A stretch of 64,000 nucleotides of DNA from Varanus komodoensis (Eukaryota; Chordata; Lepidosauria; Squamata; Varanidae), in NCBI RefSeq assembly GCF_004798865.1, contig NW_025335268.1, forward strand, positions 81,122,468 to 81,186,467, read 5' to 3'. Position numbers and translations under genes: made by a program. Shown here in pieces: positions 33,804 to 44,240 of this stretch (position 1 is the stretch's first letter; every line of letters starts with the position of its first letter). The notes beneath the pieces were generated by a model. The model was not told the DNA's origin and did no database searches. It saw only the letters and a list, made by a program, of their open reading frames with translations.

Positions 33804-33841
33804 GAAAGACAGACAGACCAAGCGACTGACCGACCGACCAC
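33804..33841 (+). repeat. degenerate (GACA)/(GACC) tetranucleotide repeat
   Basis: AAAGACAGACAGACCAAGCG then ACTGACCGACCGACCA: a short imperfect tetranucleotide run. Confidence 0.8.
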
Positions 33842-36800
33842 TTCAGTGTATACCCTAGGCCAACGTGTCTCTTCCTTGCGGGGAGCATATGTTTATCTAC
33901 CATTAAAATTACACACTTGCTTGAGACCATGCTGCAGTCTACATCTTTCTTTCTTAGTCCAGGAGCATCATTTTGTAGCTTGGAGACCATAATGCATCCA
34001 GGTGCTCCCATCTGGTGTCAGCTCCATACTTTGAGATGAAACCCAGGATGAGGGCTTCATATACGTGTAAGGCACTGCCTCATGGTTATATCATAAGATT
34101 ATAGGCCTATCTGTATGGCATTTTACCTCACGAGAGTTTATTTGGGAAGATAACAGTCCTCTTTAAGTAGGAGCTCCTTAGCTAAGGAGAACCCATGTTG
34201 CAATATGTGCATGCTCTCCAGGTTTAAGCATGCTTCAGGATGGAGAAGTGCAGACAGGAGTGAAGGAGGGAGCCACTGACACATTACAGGGCTGGTTTCT
34301 AATATTTTTCTGAAGCAAGACATCCAGACTGGAGAACTAATAATTAAATCCAGTGGTAAGTCCTCCCTGGCTGCTTCATCCATATTCTACGAGTTACCAA
34401 TACATTAAATATAGAGTGCAGCAACACTTGAATGCGTTTGCTGAAAAGGATACAAACAATTACATTGAGAAAAGCTGCCTTAATCAATTGTCAGTGAGCA
34501 ATACATGATTATATTGTATTACTGGTGCTGGTGACACAAGATCAGTGATGTTTCCAATCAGTATGGAGATTTAATCCATAATGCATAACAAAAGTGATAT
34601 ATCTTATGAAGTCTTCAGCACTATAGTTCTATATATGTTTTTTCCAGAAACTCACTGTAATTAATTCTGTAATTAATTTCATAATACCAATATATTATTA
34701 TGGTCTGCATTGATAATGACTATGTACAAAATAGCAAAGGCCTAGAAATTTACTTCCAAGTAAATAAGCGTAGTGGATAAATGTTGCACTCACAAATGGA
34801 TGGCTGAAAACGTCAATGACAAAAGAGGATATTATACCTGATGAAATGTCTTCTTTTAGACAACTATAAATGGTTTTCTAAGAGTAATCCAATCTGACCC
34901 TGTAAAATCCTGGAGCATTAACTGTCAGAGCTGGGTTTTGACATCACTGCAAAATATCTCAAAAATTATATATTTATGCAAAATATTTGCAGGGTGTTAG
35001 CTCAAAGTGGCTAATCAAAGTTGAGACACATACAAAAGCACTATTTAAATAAAGCCCCAAAACACAATTTAAAAAAGCATAAACTCCTAGGAAAAGCTCA
35101 TCAAAACAGACTTCCTTCCTACATCAGACAGTGCATTCTGAAGCCTCCTCCAGTGAAGGCAGGTAGCCACTTGTGTGTTGTCAAAAAGTGGAAATGAAGC
35201 ACAAATGATGACATAGATTTGCATACAATCACCATCGGCCTCATTCATTTAGCATGTCATGCTAGCAAGAAGATTCATGGAACTGGTGACCTGAGTACTT
35301 TCTCAGTTTAATACTTAGGTGCTATTCATGGTCAATTTGAAGGTCCCTGCTTGTTAATAATTCTTTTTCTTTAAATGAGACACAGGCCGGACAACCCTCC
35401 ATTGTATGTTTTAAAGGCTCTGCTTCTAATTGCTACCATCTTAATCTGATGGAGGGTCAGATTTACTTTTCCCTGTGGATATGAATGGGAAAAATACTTA
35501 TCAGGGGAGATTAAGCGGTCACTTGGAACACCATTGGAACAATGTCCTTAATGATCCAAACCCCTACCCTTCTACCTGAAGCCTATCCCCCACTGCTCCA
35601 CATACACACCTCAAAAGGTTTTCTGCTAGGGGATGGTGCTTGGAAACTCAGTCATTCCCTCTGGAAGGAGTACAAGAGGAAGTATGGTACAGATTAGGAT
35701 GTCCCAGAGGTTAAATTAGGCCTGTAGTTGGGGATTCTACCCTTGATTTGCAGGATGAGTTATTTTGTTGTGATGTTCATTTAACTGTGAAAATCATGGA
35801 ATACTGCTCTCAGTGTTTCCTATAGGAAACTGATCTGTTTTTCCCCAATTTGCAATTAAAACTGTCAGCCCTCAGCAATATTTCCTATAGAAACATTAGC
35901 ATAACGAACAGTCATTTCCTGCCATTGTAAACTAGATGAGGCACCTGTAAGTGATACAAGCTGACTTGTTCTGCATTTGGACACCCACTGCAAGAAGTAC
36001 GCTAAGAGTATTTTCTCTGCACAAATGTCCAAGATGTAGAAATAGAGCCATATTTAATATGCAATTAATAACTATAGAGCCAAGGCACAAAGAACTTTCT
36101 CCAAAATATGAACCTTTTCCTAATGTTATGGCTAGCCACTAACAGCCTTGGGAAACAAAACATGAGGCATGATACCTCAACGAGCCAAATCGGATAGAAC
36201 ATATGAGTCATCCATTTCTGTGAACATTCTTATTGCTGTTCCAGTAGAACCTGGAGTGGACAGATCTTCATATCTTATTCTTCCAAGCACTTATAAAGAA
36301 GTTGGATGGGGTTGTGGAATGAATCCTAAGTACCACAGCTAGAACACTTATTATCAGGGAGTTCTTTCAAAAGCTGGAAGCTACCTCCAAACATTTGTTC
36401 CTTCTCTAGCTTGAAGAAAATTCAAATGCTAAAGCTGCCAACACTGCCACTGAGTGTACTTTCACATGAGTGCATTGTTGTTATTTGTGCCTTTGAGAAA
36501 AAGAAAATACTGCATGTGATGAGAGAAAACCAGCCCTTTGTCCTGTCCAGTGCCCACAAAAATCCAGTCTCTGCTGTTCATCAGTTTAGTTCTGGAATCA
36601 TCTGTGCAGTCTGAGAGTCAAAACCATGAGGTGTGTGTGTGCGTGTGTCCAAAGTGCAGTCAGGTGGGAGTTGGCAAAGAATGTCCGGGAAATGAGCCAA
36701 TACATCTAGATGCCGATTAATCTTCAGGGAAAAACAAGGAGCGTGGTTATCAGAGTCTGTTGTTTGCCATGAGAGCAGGCTTGGTCTGATCTAATTTTAT

Positions 36801-37859
36801 AGCAGCTGGGAAACAGCACAGCAGACTAATTAAGTCAGTGCGCTTTTTTCATAGACGACATCCTCTGGCGAAACTGTGCACTCCTCCTTCTTTCCAAAGG
36901 GCGAATTCCCTCAGCCTCTGCCTCTTGCTCCTGCGTAACCCCAGGGACTGTCCCAGAAGGACCTGGCTGCTCTTCCAAACGAACGCGGTCATCCACAACC
37001 TCTAGCTTTCCTCATCTGAGGAATTCTTGTCCAGGTAGGTCATGAAGCTCAAGTAGCCTTCATCTGTTTTTGAAGTCTCCTTGCTGTGGACCATGTGTGA
37101 GTCATCCATTAATGGATACAGAAATGGGTACACATGTACCTTGTTTGCACATAGATGTTCTAATGTTTTTGCCTTTCTCATAGTGACCCTCATATGCTAC
37201 ATTTTTAATGGACCTGGCTCATGCAACATGGTGCGACTTGTTATGAGTTAATCTGGGGTTATGCAAGAATTGTTTAACCCTGACATAACCCACATTCACT
37301 GGGTTCACATGACATCACAACCCCTGAGTAGGGAGTTGGATATGCCAACTGGCTGCACAATACACACTCCCTGTATTGCTGCAGCCTCACCATGAGTTAA
37401 ATATATGGTAGGCTGTATTGCCATTTAAACTAGTCCACTGCATCTGAACAGATTTATTTTTGCTTCCTAGTTTCGTGAAATTAGCTGGAATCCATAAATA
37501 ACAAGTCAGCAAAGATCGACTATTTGTTTAACTTCATAAATGTGAAGGGCTTCCATTTATAAGCCATGTGAGGATTAGGGTTAGACATTATACCCATAAT
37601 GGGACTTTTTCCCAGAAAAATGTTGTGCCCAGCAGGTGAGCTGGAGATTGCCATAATGTGTTCAGGAATGGGCAGATAAAAGACCAGATACTTGCCTTGT
37701 TATGCAAAATTCGGCAAAACTATAACTAAAATAGTGAGGTGCTTTGTTCCATATCATGGTCTGTGTCATTTCTTCTCTTTCTGCCTTGCTCCATTTCCTA
37801 CTGAGAGCATAAGTCTAAACTCCAGATTAAAAGGGTGTAAGTGCATATGCCATATACAT
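33842..37859. other. unclassified noncoding sequence (~4 kb)
   Basis: No clear repeat. 35040-35180 faintly resembles an old L2-like 3' end in reverse orientation (A-rich, then CTCCAGTGAAGGCAGGTAGCC) but is too diverged to call. A GT-rich patch lies at 36631-36650. The 36720-36880 segment (GACTAATTAAGTCAGTGCGC) looks conserved-like. No gene supported. Confidence 0.4.
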
Positions 37860-38008
37860 CAGCATGTAAGATGACCCTTGAAACCAACAATAGCAAAGCA
37901 AAAATTGGGGGTCATCTTATATCCCAACATACAACAACACCAGAAAAGCAGCCCAAATATTGACCTCATCTTATACCCGTGTTGCCTTATACACCAATAC
38001 GGTATTTT
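37860..38008. mobile_element. degraded MITE end (terminus ATACGGTA)
   Basis: AATTGGGGGTCATCTTATAT, TTGACCTCATCTTATACCCG, then TTGCCTTATACACCAATACG and GTA. This resembles one end of a short DNA transposon known in vertebrates by 'gtcgtcttatacgcc...aatacggta'. The opposite TACCGTAT-type end is not visible, so it is probably a half copy. I am not sure of the superfamily. Confidence 0.4.
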
Positions 38009-39394
38009 GTTAAGCTATTGGTACAAAAATCTACATTGACCTAAAGTGAAAAAACAAATAAAAGTATTAAGCTATTTACTGGAATGATCTATAATAATAT
38101 CTAGTAGAGAATGTTGCATTCCTGGATATTTGAATCCCCCATGAATATAGACAGATCACCCCTTAGCACTTCTTCCTAGGGCAGGGGCAGGCCATTTTCA
38201 GTATTATAAAACCAGGGATGAGTTACTTTGCGAGTATTAATTATTTTGAGATATTGAACAGAATCAGAGACATTTATAGCATATTTGAAGGCCCTACTGT
38301 GGGTGCAGCAACAGGCAAATCCAATCCTGAAACCATTCAGTTACCTTCACATGGCCCACAACACACTGACAGTGGAGCCAGGCCACCCCTTTTTATATTT
38401 ATATGAGAAAAATAATTTCAACAGTGTAAGAATATTCTCACAAGTGAGATCAAATCCACAGCAATCTCCATTCCCACATGCTGGTTAAGTGCCCTTCTGA
38501 AGAACTGTAGAACACAGAAATAAATGGCATTTTTTCTGGTATCTGTGCCATAATCTAAATGGATGCATCCCCTTACTTCTACAACTTGTCATTCCCTTTC
38601 ACAGATTTAAAGGGTTAGGAGGATATGGAGCTGGATTATACAAATGAAATGGCCAGAATAAAAAATGGATGCATGGTCAGGAATATATGTAGATAGATAT
38701 TCATACAGATTCATCTCCAGGATATTAATGAAATGTATCATTTGTTCTCATCTACGTTTCCTGGAAACTTTGTTATTTGCTGATTTTTAAATACTATCTA
38801 TCTTCTATCACAAGAGCTTTGGCTGTTGGGGGGTATAGAAAAGAATTCATTAATTAATATAGATGGCAATAGAGAACAAACAAACAAGAAAGGAAAAGCT
38901 ATTTATAGCAAAATGCCTAAGTCTAGGTATCTGTTTGATGCTGAGAGCAGAAACCATCAGAACTGAACTATCAGTACTGTGTTAATTTTTGCTACTGCTT
39001 GCATTGTACAGTAAATTAGAACATGAATAAAATTTTATTCCATGCTGTACTTTAATGATACTTTATATCTCAAGTTTTGGCTCTGTCAGTAAAACAGGTA
39101 AATATGGATAAACCTCAGACTTGGAATTTCATCAAGGGAAATTTTCACATTTCCAAAGATAGGTGAGTGCTTGGTATTATTTTACCATAAATATTAGTTT
39201 CATGTTGCACTGATAGCAGCTTTTCCTTCAGCTCTCAGCAATTATTCACAATATGTACCTGCCAGCTTGTATTTTTAGTGATAACCCAATTAAAGAACAC
39301 ATTGCCATTCTCTAATTGTAGCCCTTTCCTTAGAAATGCTGAGTAGTGGATTTGATTTCCATGGGTTGTTCTTTTTCTCCTTCTTCTTTTTTAG
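38009..39394. other. unclassified noncoding sequence
   Basis: No recognised element; ends in a pyrimidine tract (TCTTTTTCTCCTTCTTC...) before the splice-like AG at 39394. Confidence 0.5.
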
Positions 39395-39429
39395 GATACT
39401 TATGGTTGTCACTGCTAATAAAACAACAG
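39395..39429 (+). other. candidate 35-nt exon (speculative)
   Basis: A ~24-nt pyrimidine tract and TTTTAG precede GATACTTATGG...AAACAACAG, followed by GTGAGA (good donor). Length is not a multiple of three; two frames are open across it (one reads ILMVVTANKTT). Could be a chance pair. Confidence 0.15.
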
Positions 39430-39749
39430 GTGAGACTTAGCACAGGTTGCTATGACTTGCACAGTAATGACCTAAATTCTTTCTAAAATGATACATTAAT
39501 CCAGTAATACTGTTCTCAACTCCTACCTGCCGTGAGATAGGCATAGCAAGGATGGAAATGGTGTGGGGGAGTGCTAAGCGTTGCACAGTGATCTAGCAAA
39601 CTAATTGGATTATCAGGGATAAGGCAACCTAATGCTTCTTCCCTTGACTTATCCAAGTATATGCAAGGAGTGTCTTACATAGTTGCATGGATGGATAAAC
39701 TGATGTGAGAAGAATACTCAGGCTCTGAGAGCCAATTAAGAAGTGTTGG
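39430..39749. other. unclassified noncoding sequence
   Basis: Nothing recognised. Confidence 0.5.
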
Positions 39750-39930
39750 CAAAGGACATAGGAAGCTGCCTTGCTTGTCCTTCTGGCCGAGTATTGTCTG
39801 TGCGAAGTGGCACCTTTTCTCTAGGTTTTCCCCAGAAACTGGTACCCAATCCATTCAACTGAAAGTCATTAATCCAGGAACTTTCTGCATGCAAAACTAT
39901 GGTCCATGCCAAGAATGATTTGGGTTGTGT
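39750..39930 (-). mobile_element. tRNA-Ala-like SINE
   Basis: The plus strand reads GGACATAGGAAGCTGCCTTG (a tail end typical of this SINE), GAGTATTGTCTGTGCGAAGT, TTTCTCTAGGTTTTCCCC, then CAGGAACTTTCTGCATGCAA and CTATGGTCC at the tRNA-like head. Well preserved at the tail, eroded in the middle. Confidence 0.7.
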
Positions 39931-41127
39931 GTGTGAGGATGACCAGCTGAAACACACAAAAGGTCTGGCACAGAGTTGATTAGAGATGAGATAAATTATT
40001 TTTTCAGTTTAAAAGAAAAGGCTGTATATGTCAAGAACACTCCTGACCAACTCATGGTCTTCCTCTGTGCTTAATTGTGGATATGTAAGTAAGGGAGATG
40101 ACAACATATTGAAAGGAAACAATGACCCAGTCACAAATGGATTCTGTCTTAACTGTCTTAAGCTCCTCTCCCGGTATGGATTCAATTGGAAGTCACAACA
40201 TAGCTGCTTAGAAGCTTAGTGCATTGTGCCTGTAACTCATGGGGCATGATTAGCTGTGGTCTCAACCTATGTGGATAAGTACAAAACTATTACTTCTCTA
40301 TGAACTAGATTTCTGAATACCAGTGAGGGTTAGGATGGAAATTAAATAGGCAATTGCAGGCTACAGATGACTGTCGCCCCATGCATTCATATGTGGCATT
40401 TTTATTTCATTATTTGTTTGTAAGATATAGTAGCTGTCTGAGAGCCATTAGCTCTCATGGCAACACATAATAAAGAACACAAATAAAATTCAAAATCCAT
40501 CTAAATCAAATCAACAATCAATCCAAAACAGCAACACAAACATTGATCCACCTATCATGCAGCTTCTGATTCTAAACCCATTCTTATAAACCTTGAGAAA
40601 TAAATGTATACGTAGCCTTAGCTCATTATGACCACTGGTTTTAGTATGGATTAATTAAATGCACACACTGATATGAATATTTGTTTATGGCACAGTCAGC
40701 AATATAATGGAGCACGGAATGCACTGCTGTGCAGCTTCAGAGCAGACGCAGTGGCAGCATCAAGGTACATGACAGGTCCTCCTTGCTCTGGCAAACGAAT
40801 GGGGTAATAACAAGGATGTCAGGTTTTACTGTTGTTTGTAGCAGATTAGCATAGAGGAATTCAGAGGATGAGGATGGATCCTTTGTTCTTCTTCTCTGAG
40901 TTCTTACTTCGCTCCAGCAGTTTAAGTGCTGCCAGTTCTTTGCAAGCTATCTTGCATTTCTAGTTAAAAACAAAAGATTTCATTTCAGCTGGCTGTTAAG
41001 ATCTTTGGTTAAAGTTCAATGTGCGTTACAAGTTAAATAAGTACTATTAAGTCAGTGGAGTTTACTGCAAGGTAACAATTCATAATAATTGGTACTATGT
41101 TCATACATACATACATCTTTTGTATAG
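39931..41127. other. mostly unclassified; possible L2 3' end at 40395-40560
   Basis: TTATTTGTTTGTAAGATATA and CATGGCAACACATAATAAAG, followed by an A-rich (AAAT, AATC) stretch, may be a minus-strand L2 end, but the GC-rich signature is missing. A (CATA)n of four units lies at 41101-41115. Confidence 0.35.
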
Positions 41128-41277
41128 TCTGACATGCCGTATCTTACCTAATCTTGGAAGCTAAGCAGGGTCAGGCCTGGCTGAAATCTGGATGGGTGAC
41201 TTAAATGTAGTGAGCCGCCCAAGAGCTTTGGCTATGGGCAGTATAGAAATGTAATGTAACAACAACAGCAACAACAC
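41128..41277 (+). mobile_element. 5S rRNA-derived SINE with L2-type tail
   Basis: The segment GGAAGCTAAGCAGGGTCAGG with CCTGGCTGAAATCTGGATGG and GTGAC matches the internal control region of 5S rRNA (A box, intermediate element and C box). The 5' part, AGTCTGACATGCCGTATCTT, is a diverged start of the 5S gene. After it comes GTGAGCCGCCCAAGAGCTTT, GGGCAGTATAGAAATGTAAT and an (AAC)n tail, i.e. an L2-type 3' end. This head-tail combination defines a 5S-SINE (SINE3 class) probably mobilised by L2. It is not a functional 5S gene. Confidence 0.85.
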
Positions 41278-41461
41278 TATGCATGGACTGCTACTTTTTG
41301 ATGTGTGCACTTATGCACATGGACATGATGAACTCTACATTTCAAACTGTTGTACTAGAATTGTTTAGATTGGAAACAAAATACTTGAAATTGTTTATAC
41401 TAGAAACAGGCACAGATAACCTTTGCATTCTGAATATATGCAGTAGAATGTGTGTGCAGGA

Positions 41462-42045
41462 CTCCAGGACTAGGGGGCAAATCTATCCTACCAATTGTCT
41501 ACCACTCTATACGACTCTGGTGTGCCCACAACTGGAGTATTGTGCTCAGTTTTGGGCCCCCCATTACAGGAAGGATATAGCCAGGTTAGAGTCAGTGCAG
41601 CGTAGGGCCACAGGGTTGGTGGCCGGTTTGCAGGGGATGGGGTATGAGGCGAGACTGAGGGAACTGGGTCTCTTCAGCCTGGAGAAGAGAAGACTCAGAG
41701 GGGATATGTTGGCAACATACAGGTATGTGAGGGGATGTCACACGGAAATGGGTAGAGACCTGTTCTCCCCTGCAGAGGAAGGCAGGACGCACTCCAATGG
41801 AGCAAAGCTCAGGGAGCCAAGGTTCCATTTAGATGCCAGGAAGAACTTCCTGACAGTTAGGACCCCGAGGGTGTGGAATGGGCTTCCACGAGAGGTCGTT
41901 GAGGCCCCATCCGTGTGGGTGTTCAAGGTTAGGCTGGACATGCACATGGTGGGCATGTTGTGAGCAGAGCCGGCTGGAGCTGGAGGTCAGACTAGATGGC
42001 CCGGGAGACCCCTTCTGACTTGCTCTATTTCTATGTTTCTGTCCT
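41462..42045 (+). mobile_element. CR1 LINE 3' end
   Basis: Begins around CTAGGGGGCAAATCTATCC and ends in TCTATTTCTATGTTTCTGTC, which carries the degenerate 8-bp CR1 terminal repeats. It includes the end of ORF2 and ~80 bp of 3' UTR with GACTAGATGGCCCGGGAGAC. Truncated at its 5' side. It lies ~190 bp after the 5S-derived SINE in the same orientation. Confidence 0.9.
41463..41963 (+). pseudogene. CR1 reverse transcriptase C-terminal region, frame still open
   Basis: About 165 uninterrupted codons: LYTTLVCPQLEYCAQFWAPH, YRKDIARLESVQRRATGLV, RLRELGLFSLEKRRLRGDML, FHLDARKNFLTVRTPRVWN and GLPREVVEAPSVWVFKVRL, then MHMVGML and TGA. These are the conserved C-terminal blocks that follow the polymerase domain in CR1 ORF2. 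The catalytic YADD part is absent. The reading frame happens to extend upstream to 41283, but that first ~60-residue part is not CR1. The absence of stops over 500 bp suggests a fairly recent copy. Confidence 0.85.
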
Positions 42046-42424
42046 CCAGGTTTTTCCAAAAGGCCATGCTTGTCCCCGCACCCCTGCACACATATCTCTG
42101 CTCATCAATCATTTGGTGATTTCCTGACTTCTGTGCAGTTCTCCCATTCCCCAGCATTTAGAAAAGCTGAAATGCGTCTTCTATGGTTGCAGTTACCAGT
42201 TAAAATATCTTTAAGATAACATTATGCTTGGATTTTTGTGGCCTCCTCCTTTTCCCTTTGGAGCCAACCACCCCTGGGATGAGCCCCCCCCCCCCCGCCA
42301 AGAGATTCTATGGAGTTTATTTTGGACACCCTTGCAAGGGAAGATCCAACTGACTTTCACCACAGACACATATGCTGATGCTTTCATAATCTTCATTGTG
42401 CGTCTGGTGAGCACAGTGAGGTTG
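42046..42424. other. unclassified sequence with a C13 run
   Basis: Unique-looking; contains 13 consecutive C at 42284-42296. Confidence 0.7.
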
Positions 42425-42550
42425 TGTTCACAGGTACATAGAAACCTGCCTCAGCCTCAGTCAGACCATTGGTCCATCACGCCCTGTATGGGGGATTCTG
42501 ACTTTCCTGGGATTCAGGAATGATTATTTCTCAGGGCTAACTCGAGATAC
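42425..42550 (-). mobile_element. tRNA-Ala-like SINE, 3' part
   Basis: TACATAGAAACCTGCCTCAG, TCAGTCAGACCATTGGTCCA and TCACGCCCTGTATGGGGGAT match the 3' third of the SINE family at 39750; the tRNA-like head is missing. Confidence 0.6.
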
Positions 42551-42639
42551 CAGATATTAAACCTTTGATGTTGCCATTTAGCACCACCCTGGTATTTCAA
42601 TTGTTTTCATCTGTAAGTGAAAAAGAGCAGGAATTTGCC

Positions 42640-43470
42640 AGTGAATGAAAACAGCCAAGTTAATTCCCTTCTTTAAAAGCAGCAGTGGTGGGGTGGGTGA
42701 AGGAAAGCTTTCTTTGTTTATGGTTTCCATGTTTCTGTTCTGCTGAAATTCTGACAAAGGTCACTCTGCTATTATTGCTTTTCAGCACACAGTACATTCT
42801 CAGATTTTTATGCAAATGAATATAGAAAATTCTTTAATGCATGTGTACAAATTAGAATTCCCAGACTGTTCTTACTTTGGATATGGCTAATGGAATGAGT
42901 TTGTTCGGGATTCCGGCTCACTTTGATTAAGAGAAAAATAACCCAGTTTGTCTAGATCACCATTAAAAATTACTCCTCCGCAGAAGTTTAAGTGCTCAGA
43001 GCACTATGGCAAATGTTTTACTTTTCTTCTGTAACAATAGCTTATTTCTGCAGCTTAACATTTATTTAATTTGCAATAATATTAAGAAGCAAGGACCACA
43101 CAGGGAATCTATGTAGGCTACGTATTTTCTTTCCTTGTCTGTCCATCCAGACATGTAGCCTTGCCTTCTGTAGGTTACTAGCCTTGGGGCACTTAATAAT
43201 AGCAATGACACTGTTGCCCAGTTTTACATGTATTTCTAGAAGCTGACGAAAGTTGGATTGCCAAGAGGGTTTCTTTTTCTTTTTAATAAATGCACCAAGA
43301 ATAAGCAAGTCTATAGCTAAAATAATCTAATTTCAGCTCAAGCGCCCAAATTATGGTAATTAAACTGGATTTGTGTTGTCATCATTAAAGATCAATAGTG
43401 GACTTAATTGCTTAATTTATAAACAGAAAACATTAGAAGATTTTAAATGAATGTTAAGTAACATAAATCA
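42640..43470. other. candidate conserved noncoding block with octamer site
   Basis: About 830 bp without interspersed repeats. Contains TTATGCAAATGAAT (a perfect POU octamer ATGCAAAT near 42811), GGTAATTAAACTGG (homeodomain type, near 43355), ACTTAATTGCTTAATTTAT and several ATTAAAG-type motifs. It reads like a developmental enhancer of a vertebrate genome. No alignment was made. Confidence 0.3.
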
Positions 43471-43947
43471 ATCTAAATTAGTTTTGTTTATTCAAGGAAA
43501 GTACAACTCAGTTTTTTAAAATCATGACTTCCTGACAAAAGGAAGAAAGAAAGAAAATCCAAGAGTAGTTTTAGTTATTTTTTATGGTCTTGTAAAGATT
43601 TGTCATTTCAGGCTGATCTCTGATATGCATACTGATCTATTTGCCCCCAAATCCACCAGAAACAATATAGTATCATAACCCATACACCCTTCAAAACCTT
43701 ATTCAGAAGCTTCTGCCCTTGAAATTTTCTGTGGAAACATAGAAACCCTGACTGGGTTTGCATGTCACAAGAAGCCTTGGTGATTTCATATGGTCCTTGA
43801 TCTGTCATGTCTAGGGGTATGTGAGAAATCCGTTAGGAGCCAGGAATCTGTTGGATTCCCTAGACCTGGCCTTCTGGACATCAGTCCAATTTGTAGCAAC
43901 CCTGAATCTGCATTCTTGGCAGGTAAACCCAGCATTCACGGGATGCT
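43471..43947. other. unclassified noncoding sequence
   Basis: Short GAAA-rich patch at 43540-43555; otherwise nothing recognised. Confidence 0.5.
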
Positions 43948-44240
43948 CACCAGCAATGGTGTCCCAGATGTTGCACAAGAAGCATCCCTCCTCTGCACTA
44001 CCTGCAGCAGCCATTTGGGTTGTTGCAAAAGAAAGTTGGTCACATGGGCTCACCAGTAACGGAGCCCCACATGGCAACTAGCAGTCTCCTTCGTCTGCAC
44101 CATGTGCAGGTGCTGTTTCAGGTGGTCACATGTGGCTCACCAGGGATGAAGCCCAGCATGACTGCAGGCTAGGACCATCCCTTTCCTATGCCAGCTGCAG
44201 CAGCGGCCTGTACAAAAAGATTGCCGGTTGCACAACCTCC
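43948..44240 (+). repeat. degenerate minisatellite, ~85-100-bp units
   Basis: Three successive units begin CTCACCAGCAATGGTGTCCC (about 43948), CTCACCAGTAACGGAGCCCC (about 44050) and CTCACCAGGGATGAAGCCCA (about 44136). Each is followed by a CTGCAGCAGC- or GTGCAGGTGC-type segment, and the first two also by GGTCACATG. Units are diverged in length and sequence, so the array is old. Confidence 0.6.

Noticed and set aside
35040-35180. L2-like 3' end
   Set aside because: General resemblance (A-rich then CTCCAG...GAAGGCAG) but no stretch long enough to support it without alignment.
41128-41205. Functional 5S rRNA gene
   Set aside because: Only the internal promoter region is well kept, the ends are diverged, there is no T-run terminator, and an L2-type tail follows; it is a SINE head.
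41283-41462. N-terminal extension of the CR1 frame as part of a fusion gene
   Set aside because: The first ~60 residues have no CR1 similarity and lie between the 5S-derived SINE and the CR1 truncation point; an open frame by chance.
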